This document shows, piece by piece, positions 33,189 to 41,770 of a stretch of 64,000 bases of DNA. Made by a program: the position numbers and the translations under genes. Positions within the stretch are counted from its first letter, which is position 1. Each line of letters begins with the position of its first letter. The notes below the pieces were generated by a model, which did no database searches, was not told the DNA's origin, and worked only from the letters and a program-made list of their open reading frames with translations. Origin of the DNA: Pseudomonas extremaustralis (GTDB lineage: Bacteria; Pseudomonadota; Gammaproteobacteria; Pseudomonadales; Pseudomonadaceae); contig NZ_LT629689.1 in the NCBI RefSeq assembly GCF_900102035.1, forward strand, positions 1,798,001 to 1,862,000. Direction: 5' to 3'.

Positions 33189-36100
33189 AAAAGAACCCTA
33201 ACCACGTCAATCTAGGCCGCGATGACGCGAAAAACTCCATGGCCACCTGCCCGCTGATGAAAAGCACGATGCAGTTGGTGCCCCTGTGCTACGGATTGGT
33301 CGATGACCCCGCCCTGGACCCTTCGGCCGAGATCCCTGTTCCCTACACACTCGCCACCCGCCCGCTCGGCATTCGTCTGATGCGCGATGGCTGGCTCTAT
33401 GTGATCGACGCGAAAAAGCGCGAACTCTCGGAATACCGCGTCCTCGATGGCGTGGTCACCGCGATGCTCTGGCAAGGCACGGACGTCCACAGTGATCGCC
33501 GCGAAACGCCCATCAACAAGCCGGTGTTGATCTATCCCGCACGCGCTGAGCTGCATGTCTGCCACTCCGAAATACAGTGGACCGCGAAAAAGTGCCGCCA
33601 GGTCCTCTACAGCCCATCCGAACGCGACTACTTCATGCAGGCCGTCGATCTGGGCCAGGCCAATTGTGAAACCGGCGGCCCCGGTTTATTGACGCCCGAC
33701 CAGGCCGAACGTTGGTTGGCCGAGGTCGCTTGCAGCGGCGATGACGACAGCGATCCCGACCCTGAACGCACCCCCTATTTGTGGGAAACATTTGTACGGT
33801 TTCATGATGTACCGATGCGGCACCTGAGCGATTGCGTCGAGGCAGAGTACCGCTATGACGTCATGTATTTGCCGGTGAGGGATGATATTGGCGTGCTTCG
33901 CGACCTCGCCAACTACCAGGATAAGGTCGTCGGGTGGATCGATGCGTGGGCCAACGGCGGATCGCAAGCACGCGGCAACGAGCGTGACTACCTGCTGGCC
34001 TGCTATATCGAATCGCTGACCCAATTGACCCAGGCGGATATCGGCGGATTGGCCGATGCCAGTAACCACCCGGCCATCAAGCGCATGCTCGCCGACCTGG
34101 AGGCCATGCCGGCGCCGCAGCAAGGTACGACGCGCCAGGCTCTGGTCGATTACCTCAACAGAGGCGGATTGCCTACACCGCCGAAAGGCAGTCCCGTACC
34201 GCCAGAACTGGCGCGCTTGCACAAGGAGGCCCTGGAAGACGCGCTGTACATGGTCCGTTACCAGGGGGCCTCTGCAGACTACGCCGCCGCGACTCACGAC
34301 ATCGAAGACACGGATCGGCGCTATTACACCCGTGAACACTTCAAGACGTCGCCCCAGGACTTCGTCGAGGAACATTTCGAAGCCCTGATCAAGCTTGGTA
34401 AAGAGCAGGACCGCCGCATCAGGGATGTCCTCAATGGCGCGAAGATGGGCCAGCGCGGCATCAATGACCTGATCGACCGTGAGGCGATGGACAACGCGCT
34501 GTTCGCTCACCGCCAATCCCTCCAGCGTTGGAACACCCTGCTCGAGCACATCACGGCGGATCGCACGGCGCTGTTTTGCGCCGGTTTTTTCCATAAAAGC
34601 GCGTGGTATTACGACCCCGAGGATGCCAGACAGATCGGCCAATGTTTTACCACCGAATACGCCTGCCTGAAGGACATTTGCCGAAGCGATGACGCCTGCG
34701 AGCGGGTGCTCCAGTACCTGGAGCAAGCCCCGCACTTCAGTCGCCCGCAGTTTTACACGCGGCCCTACAGCGAACATACGACGGCCCGGGCTCAGTATGC
34801 GTTCGTGCCGGCGGCGGGCATGACGCTGTTCAACAACATGCCCGAACTGCTGAAAAAACTTCAGGACCTTGAGAACAACCGTTTGCCGGCCCTCGACAGG
34901 CTGCCGGACGACACCCGCGCGGTTGCCGAGGCTGCCCAGCAGACCATGACCCCGGCGCTCAATCGCGGCATGGAAAAAGCCCTGGCGGACTTTGATCAGG
35001 TGTTCAAGGGCCAGGCGATGCCGACGCTCGATCAGCTCTTCAGTCGCTTACCCAAGGCCTTGCTGATGCGCATTCTGGACGCGGCGAAGCACGAGGGCGT
35101 GACCTTTACCTTTGCATCGGCGGACGAGAAGGACTCACTCCGGCGCGAACTCCGGGACTGGTTCAGAGAACAGGAGTACCTGCAAAGGCTCAAGCGCGAA
35201 CGGGTCTGGACAAAACAGACGGCAGGGCACAAATCGCCCAGAGCGCGAGAGCTTCAGGTTGAAATCGCGAACACCCGCTATCGACTGGGCATCGCCGAAG
35301 CGCGCCTGGCCAACGCACTCAGCCCGATTGGCGACTTGCCGGGCAACCACGTCCAGTTTTTCGGGGCCACGCCCGCGCGGGCGGGTATCACGGTGGTCTT
35401 TCCGCCAGCGGGCCGGCAGGAAATAGCGGAGTTGATGAGGAACTTTCGCGAGGGGGTGAAGGCGGCGCCACTACCGAATCGGTTGGGGGATGGAGCGGCG
35501 TTGTTGGTGTTTGTGGTGCAGGCGTTGAATCTTTGGCAAGTGGTGATAGAGAGTTCAGCGACAAGTAATACCCCACCGACTTTTCGACCTCTTTTTAGTG
35601 CTTTGACGGCCACGGGCGCAGCCGGTTTTGCTGCGGCGCAAGGGGTATTCGATACGGCGCTGAGCGCTCGCATCTCAGTGTTGGCCAAAGGGCTGCAGAA
35701 TCACGCTATCGACTATGTCTATGTGCAGATGGGCAAGTTGCACATCGGTTTGGGAGTGATGACATATCTATTAGGGGCATCCTCTGCCAGCTTCAGTCTC
35801 AATAGTTATCAAAGCAGTTGGGAGCAAGCCGTCCGCAGCGGAAACGATGGGGCTCAAGCTGGGGCGATCATGTCGATGGCCGGTTCAAGCGGTTTGCTGA
35901 CGAGCAATCTGTATGGTCTGAACAGTACTGCCTCCGCAGGCTACGCCGTATTTATGGCCGAACAAGGAGCCGCCAGAACCGCCGCATGGGCCGCCGCCGG
36001 TGCGCGGCTCTCAAGCGTTTTTTTCCGTGTAAACCTGGTCGGCGCGCTGTTTACGGCGTTGGAGCTGGGCGGTAACTATCTCTACAACCACTACAACACC

Positions 36101-36727
36101 AGTGCCCATGACCAATGGCTACAAAGCACGCCGTGGGGACGGGACGCGAGCAAACGCAAATCCTTGAGCCTGGCTGACTACCAGAACGCCTTGATCGCGA
36201 TCATGCAGGCACCCTCCGTGCAGGTCGGCCCTGTCGAACACGACACCTGGTGGAAAGACCTGCTGCTGGAAGCCAAGGTCGGCGATATGCATTTGCTGTT
36301 GCCCGGGCTGGATATCGGCGCATTTACGCCACCGATGGGCGGCAGGCCCAGCCATCAGTTAAGCATCGCTGCGTACCGCATCAGCACGATTCGCGTGGAA
36401 AGGGGGATGCCCCACGAACGCTGGGAAATACTCAGTGAGGCCGTCGAGGCCAGGCTACGTCGCGTCGATGGCCATCAGATGATTCTCTGCATCGGCTACC
36501 CCGTGCCCGATGAACTGATACCAAACAGGTCCCGCGAAGAGCTAATGCTGGTGGTGGTCATTCAAAGCCCCAACGCCAACGGGCAGCCGCATCAGCGAAC
36601 GTACTCTATCCGCTTTGAGCCAAGGGGTAGCGGAGCCTTCCCGCCAGTTGATCAGGAACCCCTTCTCCCCAACGCACCGCTGCTGCAGATAGAGCCCCTG
36701 ATGCTGGAGTTGATTTCGCATGACTAA
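33185..36727 (+). CDS. VasX-like T6SS membrane effector
   Basis: A 1180-residue toxin candidate. Residues about 15-115 (CPLMKSTMQLVPLCYGLVDD, RPLGIRLMRDGWLYVIDA) match the N-terminal region of VasX-type effectors. A long middle helical region follows. From about 770 to 970 there are several hydrophobic stretches (LLVFVVQALNLWQVVI, LHIGLGVMTYLLGASSA, FFRVNLVGALFTALEL), as expected for a pore-forming module that inserts in the target's inner membrane. Base usage becomes less GC-rich around 35460-35960, the start of this module. It overlaps its adaptor by four bases and the downstream membrane gene by eight. Pore formation is inferred from the family. Confidence 0.82.
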   Translation: MKKNPNHVNLGRDDAKNSMATCPLMKSTMQLVPLCYGLVDDPALDPSAEIPVPYTLATRPLGIRLMRDGWLYVIDAKKRELSEYRVLDGVVTAMLWQGTDVHSDRRETPINKPVLIYPARAELHVCHSEIQWTAKKCRQVLYSPSERDYFMQAVDLGQANCETGGPGLLTPDQAERWLAEVACSGDDDSDPDPERTPYLWETFVRFHDVPMRHLSDCVEAEYRYDVMYLPVRDDIGVLRDLANYQDKVVGWIDAWANGGSQARGNERDYLLACYIESLTQLTQADIGGLADASNHPAIKRMLADLEAMPAPQQGTTRQALVDYLNRGGLPTPPKGSPVPPELARLHKEALEDALYMVRYQGASADYAAATHDIEDTDRRYYTREHFKTSPQDFVEEHFEALIKLGKEQDRRIRDVLNGAKMGQRGINDLIDREAMDNALFAHRQSLQRWNTLLEHITADRTALFCAGFFHKSAWYYDPEDARQIGQCFTTEYACLKDICRSDDACERVLQYLEQAPHFSRPQFYTRPYSEHTTARAQYAFVPAAGMTLFNNMPELLKKLQDLENNRLPALDRLPDDTRAVAEAAQQTMTPALNRGMEKALADFDQVFKGQAMPTLDQLFSRLPKALLMRILDAAKHEGVTFTFASADEKDSLRRELRDWFREQEYLQRLKRERVWTKQTAGHKSPRARELQVEIANTRYRLGIAEARLANALSPIGDLPGNHVQFFGATPARAGITVVFPPAGRQEIAELMRNFREGVKAAPLPNRLGDGAALLVFVVQALNLWQVVIESSATSNTPPTFRPLFSALTATGAAGFAAAQGVFDTALSARISVLAKGLQNHAIDYVYVQMGKLHIGLGVMTYLLGASSASFSLNSYQSSWEQAVRSGNDGAQAGAIMSMAGSSGLLTSNLYGLNSTASAGYAVFMAEQGAARTAAWAAAGARLSSVFFRVNLVGALFTALELGGNYLYNHYNTSAHDQWLQSTPWGRDASKRKSLSLADYQNALIAIMQAPSVQVGPVEHDTWWKDLLLEAKVGDMHLLLPGLDIGAFTPPMGGRPSHQLSIAAYRISTIRVERGMPHERWEILSEAVEARLRRVDGHQMILCIGYPVPDELIPNRSREELMLVVVIQSPNANGQPHQRTYSIRFEPRGSGAFPPVDQEPLLPNAPLLQIEPLMLELISHD

Positions 36728-37877
36728 ACCCATCGATACCCCCTCGACCGATCCGGCGGCAATGAAGGTATACCGAGCTGGAGACATCGAATCGTTTGCT
36801 TCTGGCTACACGACCTACCTGGCACCGCTACCGCTGCCGACAGAGGCATCGCCCTACAGCCCCTACGTTAGCGATCTCAACGACACGTACTTGGACTTTG
36901 GCGGCGGTAAGCCCCAAGTATTTTCATGGCAGATGACATTGGGGGGACCTTTTACCACTGTGTTCTTGATGCTCGTCTGTTTTCCGATGATCGGCGCACT
37001 TATGGTTTTAAGCCTCGGCGATGACCGGGCTGATATGTGGGACGCGATGCAAGGTATCTTTCTAGCGGGTTATGAAAATGCCATCTGGACGTATTTATGC
37101 GGCATGGGCGTCTGCCTCGCGGCATGGCTCAAAGCCCACAGCCTCTACACAGAAGTCATCCCCACCCGCTTCAACCGCCAACGTCGCGAAGTCTGCTTCA
37201 TGCCCAGGGGTGCGACAGCTCCTCTGTTCGTCCCCTGGGAGTCCCTCTGCGCCTGGGTCGTCCAGGCGCAAGGCGGTTCACAGTATGGTGTGACTCGCCA
37301 GTACGGCATGGGCATGGGTTTTTATCACGAAGGGGAACTGGTGCGCGTTGAATTCATGTGCGCCGGGATGCCGCTGGCGATTGCCCACTGGGAAGCCGTG
37401 CGCGCCTACATGGAGTACGAAGTCCACGATCTCAAAAGCATCCAGGACCCGATGGACCTGCAAGGCCCAAACGATCCGCCCCATGAGGGCATGCACACTT
37501 TCCGCAACGCCCGCGCGCGCCTGCACCGACGGATTCGCGAGAAGGAAGTCGGCTGGGTGTATGGTTTTTTTTGGTACCTCTACCACGTCATGACCTTCTG
37601 GACCTTGCCCAACCGCCTCGTCGAATGGGAGGTGAAACGCATCGCCAAGGTCGGCCGCAAAAAGTTGCCGGAGGTCATGCAAGCCTGGTCGGAGTCGATT
37701 CCTGAGGAGCAGTGGGCCAAGCCTAGTGAGGAGTTGATTCGGCTGGGACAGCGCGTCAAAGAACTCAGGCAACGCAGGCCGCAACGCGCGATCACCGACA
37801 TTTTTGCCGAGGTTTACCGACGCGAACATGAGCCGGTGGGTGGCTCTGAACGCAAGTTCAAGCGGTGGCGTAAATGA
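36720..37877 (+). CDS. DUF6708-like membrane protein, presumed immunity copy 1
   Basis: A 385-residue protein whose ATG lies inside the effector's last codons (overlap 36720-36727). Two membrane helices lie at about 73-125 (FTTVFLMLVCFPMIGALMVL; NAIWTYLCGMGVCLAAWL), with large cytoplasmic segments containing RREVCFMPRGA and PLFVPWESLCAWV as in DUF6708 proteins. Position and membrane location make it the likely protector against the upstream pore-former. It is nearly identical to the next gene except in the helices and extreme C-terminus, where it has an extra 15 residues ending SERKFKRWRK. Confidence 0.75.
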   Translation: MTKPIDTPSTDPAAMKVYRAGDIESFASGYTTYLAPLPLPTEASPYSPYVSDLNDTYLDFGGGKPQVFSWQMTLGGPFTTVFLMLVCFPMIGALMVLSLGDDRADMWDAMQGIFLAGYENAIWTYLCGMGVCLAAWLKAHSLYTEVIPTRFNRQRREVCFMPRGATAPLFVPWESLCAWVVQAQGGSQYGVTRQYGMGMGFYHEGELVRVEFMCAGMPLAIAHWEAVRAYMEYEVHDLKSIQDPMDLQGPNDPPHEGMHTFRNARARLHRRIREKEVGWVYGFFWYLYHVMTFWTLPNRLVEWEVKRIAKVGRKKLPEVMQAWSESIPEEQWAKPSEELIRLGQRVKELRQRRPQRAITDIFAEVYRREHEPVGGSERKFKRWRK

Positions 37878-37904
37878 TGCTGGAGTTGATCTCGCATGAC
37901 TAAA
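37875..37904 (+). repeat. Duplicated scrap of effector 3' end between immunity genes
   Basis: Bases 37875-37904, TGATGCTGGAGTTGATCTCG followed by CATGACTAAA, repeat 36699-36728 with one change (TTTCG to CTCG). The first copy encodes the effector's final residues MLELISHD plus stop. The second copy has no reading-frame role, so it marks the left boundary of a tandem duplication that began in the effector gene. Confidence 0.9.
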
Positions 37905-39008
37905 TCCATCGATACCCCCTCGACCGATCCGGCGGCAATGAAGGTATACCGAGCTGGAGACATCGAATCGTTTGCTTCTGGCTACACGACCTACCTGGCA
38001 CCGCTACCGCTGCCGACAGAGGCATCGCCCTACAGCCCCTACGTGAGCGATCTCAATGACACGTACTTGGACTTTGGCGGCGGAAAGCCCCAAGTATTTT
38101 CATGGCAGATGATATTGGGGGGGCCTTTTACCGGTGCGGTCTTAGCGCTTTTGGGCAGCCCGATTGTTCTTGCTTTGTTTGGCGTAGGCTTCGGATATGG
38201 ATGGGTTGATATCTGGGATGCGATGCAAGGCGTATTTTTAGAGGCTTATGAAATTGTCTTCTGGGTATCTTTGTGCAACCTAGGCGCCTGCCTCGCAGCA
38301 TGGCTCAAGGCCCACAGCCTATACACAGAAGTCATCCCCACCCGCTTCAACCGCCAACGCCGCGAAGTCTGCTTCATGCCCCAGGGCGCACAAGCCCCTC
38401 TGTTCGTCCCCTGGGAGTCCCTCTGCGCCTGGGTTGTCCAGGCGCAAGGCGGTTCACAGTATGGTGTGACTCGCCAGTACGGCATGGGCATGGGTTTTTA
38501 TCACGAAGGGGAACTGGTGCGCGTTGAGTTCATGTGCGCCGGGATGCCACTGGCGATTGCCCACTGGGAAGCCGTGCGCGCCTACATGGAGTACGAAGTC
38601 CACGATCTCAAAAGCATCCAGGACCCGATGGACCTGCAAGGCCCAAACGATCCGCCCCATGAGGGCATGCACACTTTCCGCAACGCCCGCGCGCGCCTGC
38701 ACCGACGGATTCGCGAGAAGGAGGTCGGCTGGGTGTATGGGTTTTTCTGGTACCTCTACCACGTCATGACCTTCTGGACCTTGCCCAACCGCCTCGTCGA
38801 ATGGGAGGTGAAACGCATCGCCAAGGTCGGCCGCAAAAAGTTGCCGGAGGCCATGCAAGCCTGGTCGGAGTCGATTCCTGAGGAGCAGTGGGCCAAGCCT
38901 AGTGAGGAGTTGATTCGGTTGGGGCAGCGCGTGAAGGCGCTTAAGCAACGTCGGCCGCGGCGGGCGATCACGGATATTTTTGCCGAGGTGTATCGCAGCG
39001 AACATTAG
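37896..39008 (+). CDS. DUF6708-like membrane protein, presumed immunity copy 2
   Basis: A 370-residue tandem duplicate of the 36720 gene. Residues 1-72 and from about 125 to the end are almost identical between the copies, also at DNA level. The two membrane helices in between are changed in most positions (AVLALLGSPIVLALFGVGFG; FWVSLCNLGACLAAWL). The ATG is preceded by the same GGAGTTGAT as copy 1. It may protect against a related effector with another membrane module. Convergent with the GntR gene; 24 bases lie between the stops. Confidence 0.75.
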   Translation: MTKSIDTPSTDPAAMKVYRAGDIESFASGYTTYLAPLPLPTEASPYSPYVSDLNDTYLDFGGGKPQVFSWQMILGGPFTGAVLALLGSPIVLALFGVGFGYGWVDIWDAMQGVFLEAYEIVFWVSLCNLGACLAAWLKAHSLYTEVIPTRFNRQRREVCFMPQGAQAPLFVPWESLCAWVVQAQGGSQYGVTRQYGMGMGFYHEGELVRVEFMCAGMPLAIAHWEAVRAYMEYEVHDLKSIQDPMDLQGPNDPPHEGMHTFRNARARLHRRIREKEVGWVYGFFWYLYHVMTFWTLPNRLVEWEVKRIAKVGRKKLPEAMQAWSESIPEEQWAKPSEELIRLGQRVKALKQRRPRRAITDIFAEVYRSEH

Positions 39009-39032
39009 GTCGCCACAGCAAGGCCGCTCTAA

Positions 39033-39728
39033 TCAGGGCTGCCTGGCCATATGCAACCGGTGCAACGTGATCTCGCGCACCGCCTGTTTGCTGAGTTCGA
39101 TATGCCGCGCAAGCAGTTGCTGCGCCCGTTCACCGTGCCGCCGCAGGATAGCGGTGAGTATTTGCCCGTGTTCCTCGTAAGTCGCCGCAATGCGGGAGGC
39201 CTGGGTGAAGTCGAGCCGGCGGATGATGCGGATCTTTTCCGTGATGGCGTAGTGCATGCTCGCCATTTCACGGTTGCCGGTGGCTTCGACCAGGGCGCAG
39301 TGAAAACGCTCATCCAACGCGGATACCGCCTGGGTGTCCTGCAGGCGCTCTCCCTCCGCCACCTGCCAGGTTGCCTGCAACGCAAGCAACACCGGGCTCG
39401 GTTCGTCCATGGCGCATAAGCGTGCGACTGCGGCCAACTCCAGCACGATGCGTACGTCGTACAGCTCTTCGAAATAGGCAAAATCGAACGGCTTGACCTG
39501 CCAGCCGCTGCGGAAATACACCTCCAGGTAACCTTCCCGCTCCAACCGATAAAGCGCCTGGCGCACCGGGGTGCGGCTGGCGTTCATGCGTTCGGCCACG
39601 TCACCTTCGCTGAAGCGATCGCCCGGTAGCAGGCGAAATTCAAAAATATCCGCCTTGAGCTGCGCATAGATCTGTTCCGCCAGACTGTCCGGGCGCACCT
39701 TGGTTTTTCCTGCGATGGCCAGTTGCAT
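39033..39728 (-). CDS. GntR-family regulator, FCD (FadR-type) subfamily
   Basis: A 231-residue repressor or activator. N-terminal winged helix: LAEQIYAQLKADIFEFRLLP, FSEGDVAERMNASRTPVRQA. The C-terminal helical FCD domain (YDVRIVLELAAVARLCAMDE, DERFHCALVEATGN, HGQILTAILRRHGERAQQLL) carries the usual Asp/His metal site. ATG 39728 lies two bases after the allophanate hydrolase stop in the same direction, so both are one operon and it probably senses a nitrogen intermediate. A candidate operator lies at 41540-41551. Confidence 0.88.
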   Translation of the reverse strand: MQLAIAGKTKVRPDSLAEQIYAQLKADIFEFRLLPGDRFSEGDVAERMNASRTPVRQALYRLEREGYLEVYFRSGWQVKPFDFAYFEELYDVRIVLELAAVARLCAMDEPSPVLLALQATWQVAEGERLQDTQAVSALDERFHCALVEATGNREMASMHYAITEKIRIIRRLDFTQASRIAATYEEHGQILTAILRRHGERAQQLLARHIELSKQAVREITLHRLHMARQP

Positions 39729-39730
39729 GC

Positions 39731-41527
39731 TTACCCTCGGCTCGCAATGAAAGCGCGCCAGCCGCCGAACTCGGTGATGTCGAGGGCATCGGCCAGGGCC
39801 CAGGGCTCGCAGATAAAGCCTTTGACGCTGCGCCCATCCGCCAGCAACAGGTTGCCGATGCCCAGCGGCGCGGGAATCTCGGCGACGAATTCGCCGAAGC
39901 GCGCAATCGGCATGTCCCACAGTTCGACGATGATCGCCCGCCCGCTGTCCGCCTTGGCCAGTCCGGGCTTGGGGGGCACGGTGCCCGGCAATGCGTAGAG
40001 GCGATAGGTGTCGGCGGTCAGGGTTTGCTCCACCAGTACGGCGTTGCGGCTGGTCAGTTGCACGTTCAGCGGCATGCCGGTGAGGTGCGCGCCCACCACC
40101 GCTACGCGCACGGTACCGGGGGCTTGGGTTGCCGGGGGCGTCGCCGGCAAGTCGCGCCCGGTGGCGCCCAAGGGCAGGTCGAGACTGGCTTGCCAGCGCT
40201 TACCCAAATGGGCCAGGGCGCGGTCGTGCCAGGCCGGTGCGAGCAAGGTGATGCCACTGGGCAAGCCATCGGCGCGCAAGCCGGCGGGCAGCGCCAGGGC
40301 CGAGAGGTCGGCCAGGTTGGTGAAGTTGGTGTAGTAGCCGAACTGGGAGTTGTAGCGCACCGGCTCCTCGGCCATTTGCGCGATGGTACGAAGGGTCGGC
40401 GATGTGGGCACCAGCAAGGCGTCGAAGCCGGCCAATGTGTCATTGATACGCCGGCTCAGTTCGGCCCGCAGGTATTCGGCTTTGTAGGCGTCGCAGGCGC
40501 TGTATTGGCGGCCGCTTTCGACAATCCCGCGCACTACCGGGTTGATCGCTTCGGGGTGGCGCTCCAGCATGCCCTCCAGGGCGACGGTGCGCTCGGCGAC
40601 CCATGGGCCGAAGTACAACTGATCCGCCAGTTCCTTGAACGCAGTGAAATCCACCGGCGTGATCACCGCGCCCAGAGCCTTGAAACCTTCGACCGCATGC
40701 TCAAACACGGCCTGGTTCTGGGTATCGCCAAAAAACTCCAGGCTCGCCGGCACGGCCAGTCTGATCGCCGCCGCCACCGCGACCGGGGCCGTATGGGGAT
40801 TGGCACGGGAATAGGCATCACGGGCGTCATAACCCTCTGCGACCTGCGCCACGCTGTCGGCGCAAGACACGGTCAAGGCGAACACCGAGATGCAATCCAC
40901 CGTGCGGCACGCGGGCACCAGGCCAGTATTGGACAGCCGGCCCTTGGTCGGCTTCAGCCCGACGATATTGTTGAACCCCGCCGGCACGCGCCCGGAGCCG
41001 GCGGTGTCGGTGCCCAGGGCAAACGCTACCAAACCACGAGCCACCACCGACGCGGAGCCGGAACTGGAGCCGCCGCTGACGTAATCGCCATTGAAGCTGT
41101 TGCCCACCGCGCCGTAAGGCGAGCGCGTGCCCACCAGGCCCGTGGCGAACTGGTCGAGGTTGGTCTTGCCCATCAGGATCGCGCCGGCTTCGCGCAGGGC
41201 CTGCACGACAGCAGCATCCTGCGCTGCCGTGTAGGCAAATTCTGGACAAGCCGCCGTAGTCTCCCAGCCGGCCGCATCGATGTTGTCCTTGATCGCAAAC
41301 GGCACGCCATACAGCGCCAGCCTGGCGATATCGCCGCCCACCACCGCCAGGCGCTCGCTCAATTGCACCAGTTGCGCGGTCAGTTGCGCGGGGGTGGCGC
41401 GGGCGATCCAGGCGTTGTCGTCAGCCGGATATTCCGCGGCAAGGGTGAGCAGAATATCCGGGGTAATCGTGCCGCTGCGGTAAGCGGTTTGCCACTCAGC
41501 CAGGGTCCAGCCAAAAGCGTGGTGCAT
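39731..41527 (-). CDS. atzF: Allophanate hydrolase
   Basis: Cleaves allophanate to ammonia and CO2, the second step of ATP-dependent urea breakdown. The 598-residue protein has an amidase domain: Lys in VPFAIKDNIDAAGWETTA and the Ser-Ser motif GGSSSGSASVVARGL, GTDTAGSGRVPAGF. A C-terminal allophanate hydrolase domain of about 120 residues follows (VAVVGAHLTGMPLNVQL). ATG 41527 has GGAG seven bases upstream; a longer start at 41539 is possible. No urea carboxylase gene is in the window, so it is an orphan here. GntR gene follows in the same operon. Confidence 0.9.
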   Translation of the reverse strand: MHHAFGWTLAEWQTAYRSGTITPDILLTLAAEYPADDNAWIARATPAQLTAQLVQLSERLAVVGGDIARLALYGVPFAIKDNIDAAGWETTAACPEFAYTAAQDAAVVQALREAGAILMGKTNLDQFATGLVGTRSPYGAVGNSFNGDYVSGGSSSGSASVVARGLVAFALGTDTAGSGRVPAGFNNIVGLKPTKGRLSNTGLVPACRTVDCISVFALTVSCADSVAQVAEGYDARDAYSRANPHTAPVAVAAAIRLAVPASLEFFGDTQNQAVFEHAVEGFKALGAVITPVDFTAFKELADQLYFGPWVAERTVALEGMLERHPEAINPVVRGIVESGRQYSACDAYKAEYLRAELSRRINDTLAGFDALLVPTSPTLRTIAQMAEEPVRYNSQFGYYTNFTNLADLSALALPAGLRADGLPSGITLLAPAWHDRALAHLGKRWQASLDLPLGATGRDLPATPPATQAPGTVRVAVVGAHLTGMPLNVQLTSRNAVLVEQTLTADTYRLYALPGTVPPKPGLAKADSGRAIIVELWDMPIARFGEFVAEIPAPLGIGNLLLADGRSVKGFICEPWALADALDITEFGGWRAFIASRG

Positions 41528-41539
41528 AGGAAACTCCAT

Positions 41540-41551
41540 CTTGTATCCAAG
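41540..41551. promoter_or_regulatory. Candidate GntR operator in divergent promoter
   Basis: CTTGTATCCAAG is a perfect CTTG/CAAG inverted repeat resembling 'TTGTATACAA'-type FCD-GntR operators, 13 bases upstream of the atzF start. The 243-base gap 41528-41770 must hold promoters for both atzF and the divergent cysteine genes. Confidence 0.4.
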
Positions 41552-41770
41552 TTTGAATTCCTTGAAGCAAACCCCAGGCCAATCCCGATCCTCAATGAAT
41601 ACAGGGGAATCGCTGCAACACATGCACGCTGATGGCGCATCCATCCATCGCCCATGCGCCAAAAACAGACAGACAGCGGACCGCCCGGTTGCGACCCGTC
41701 CGATACCGGCCTATGTTCCAAGCCATGCTTTGCATTCAGCTGTCCATCCCACCCGGATCGAGGTGACGAC

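Noticed and set aside
40025..41632. Plus-strand open frame of 535 codons opposite atzF
   Set aside because: Shadow of the atzF coding sequence, with Gln/Arg/His-rich composition and no motifs.
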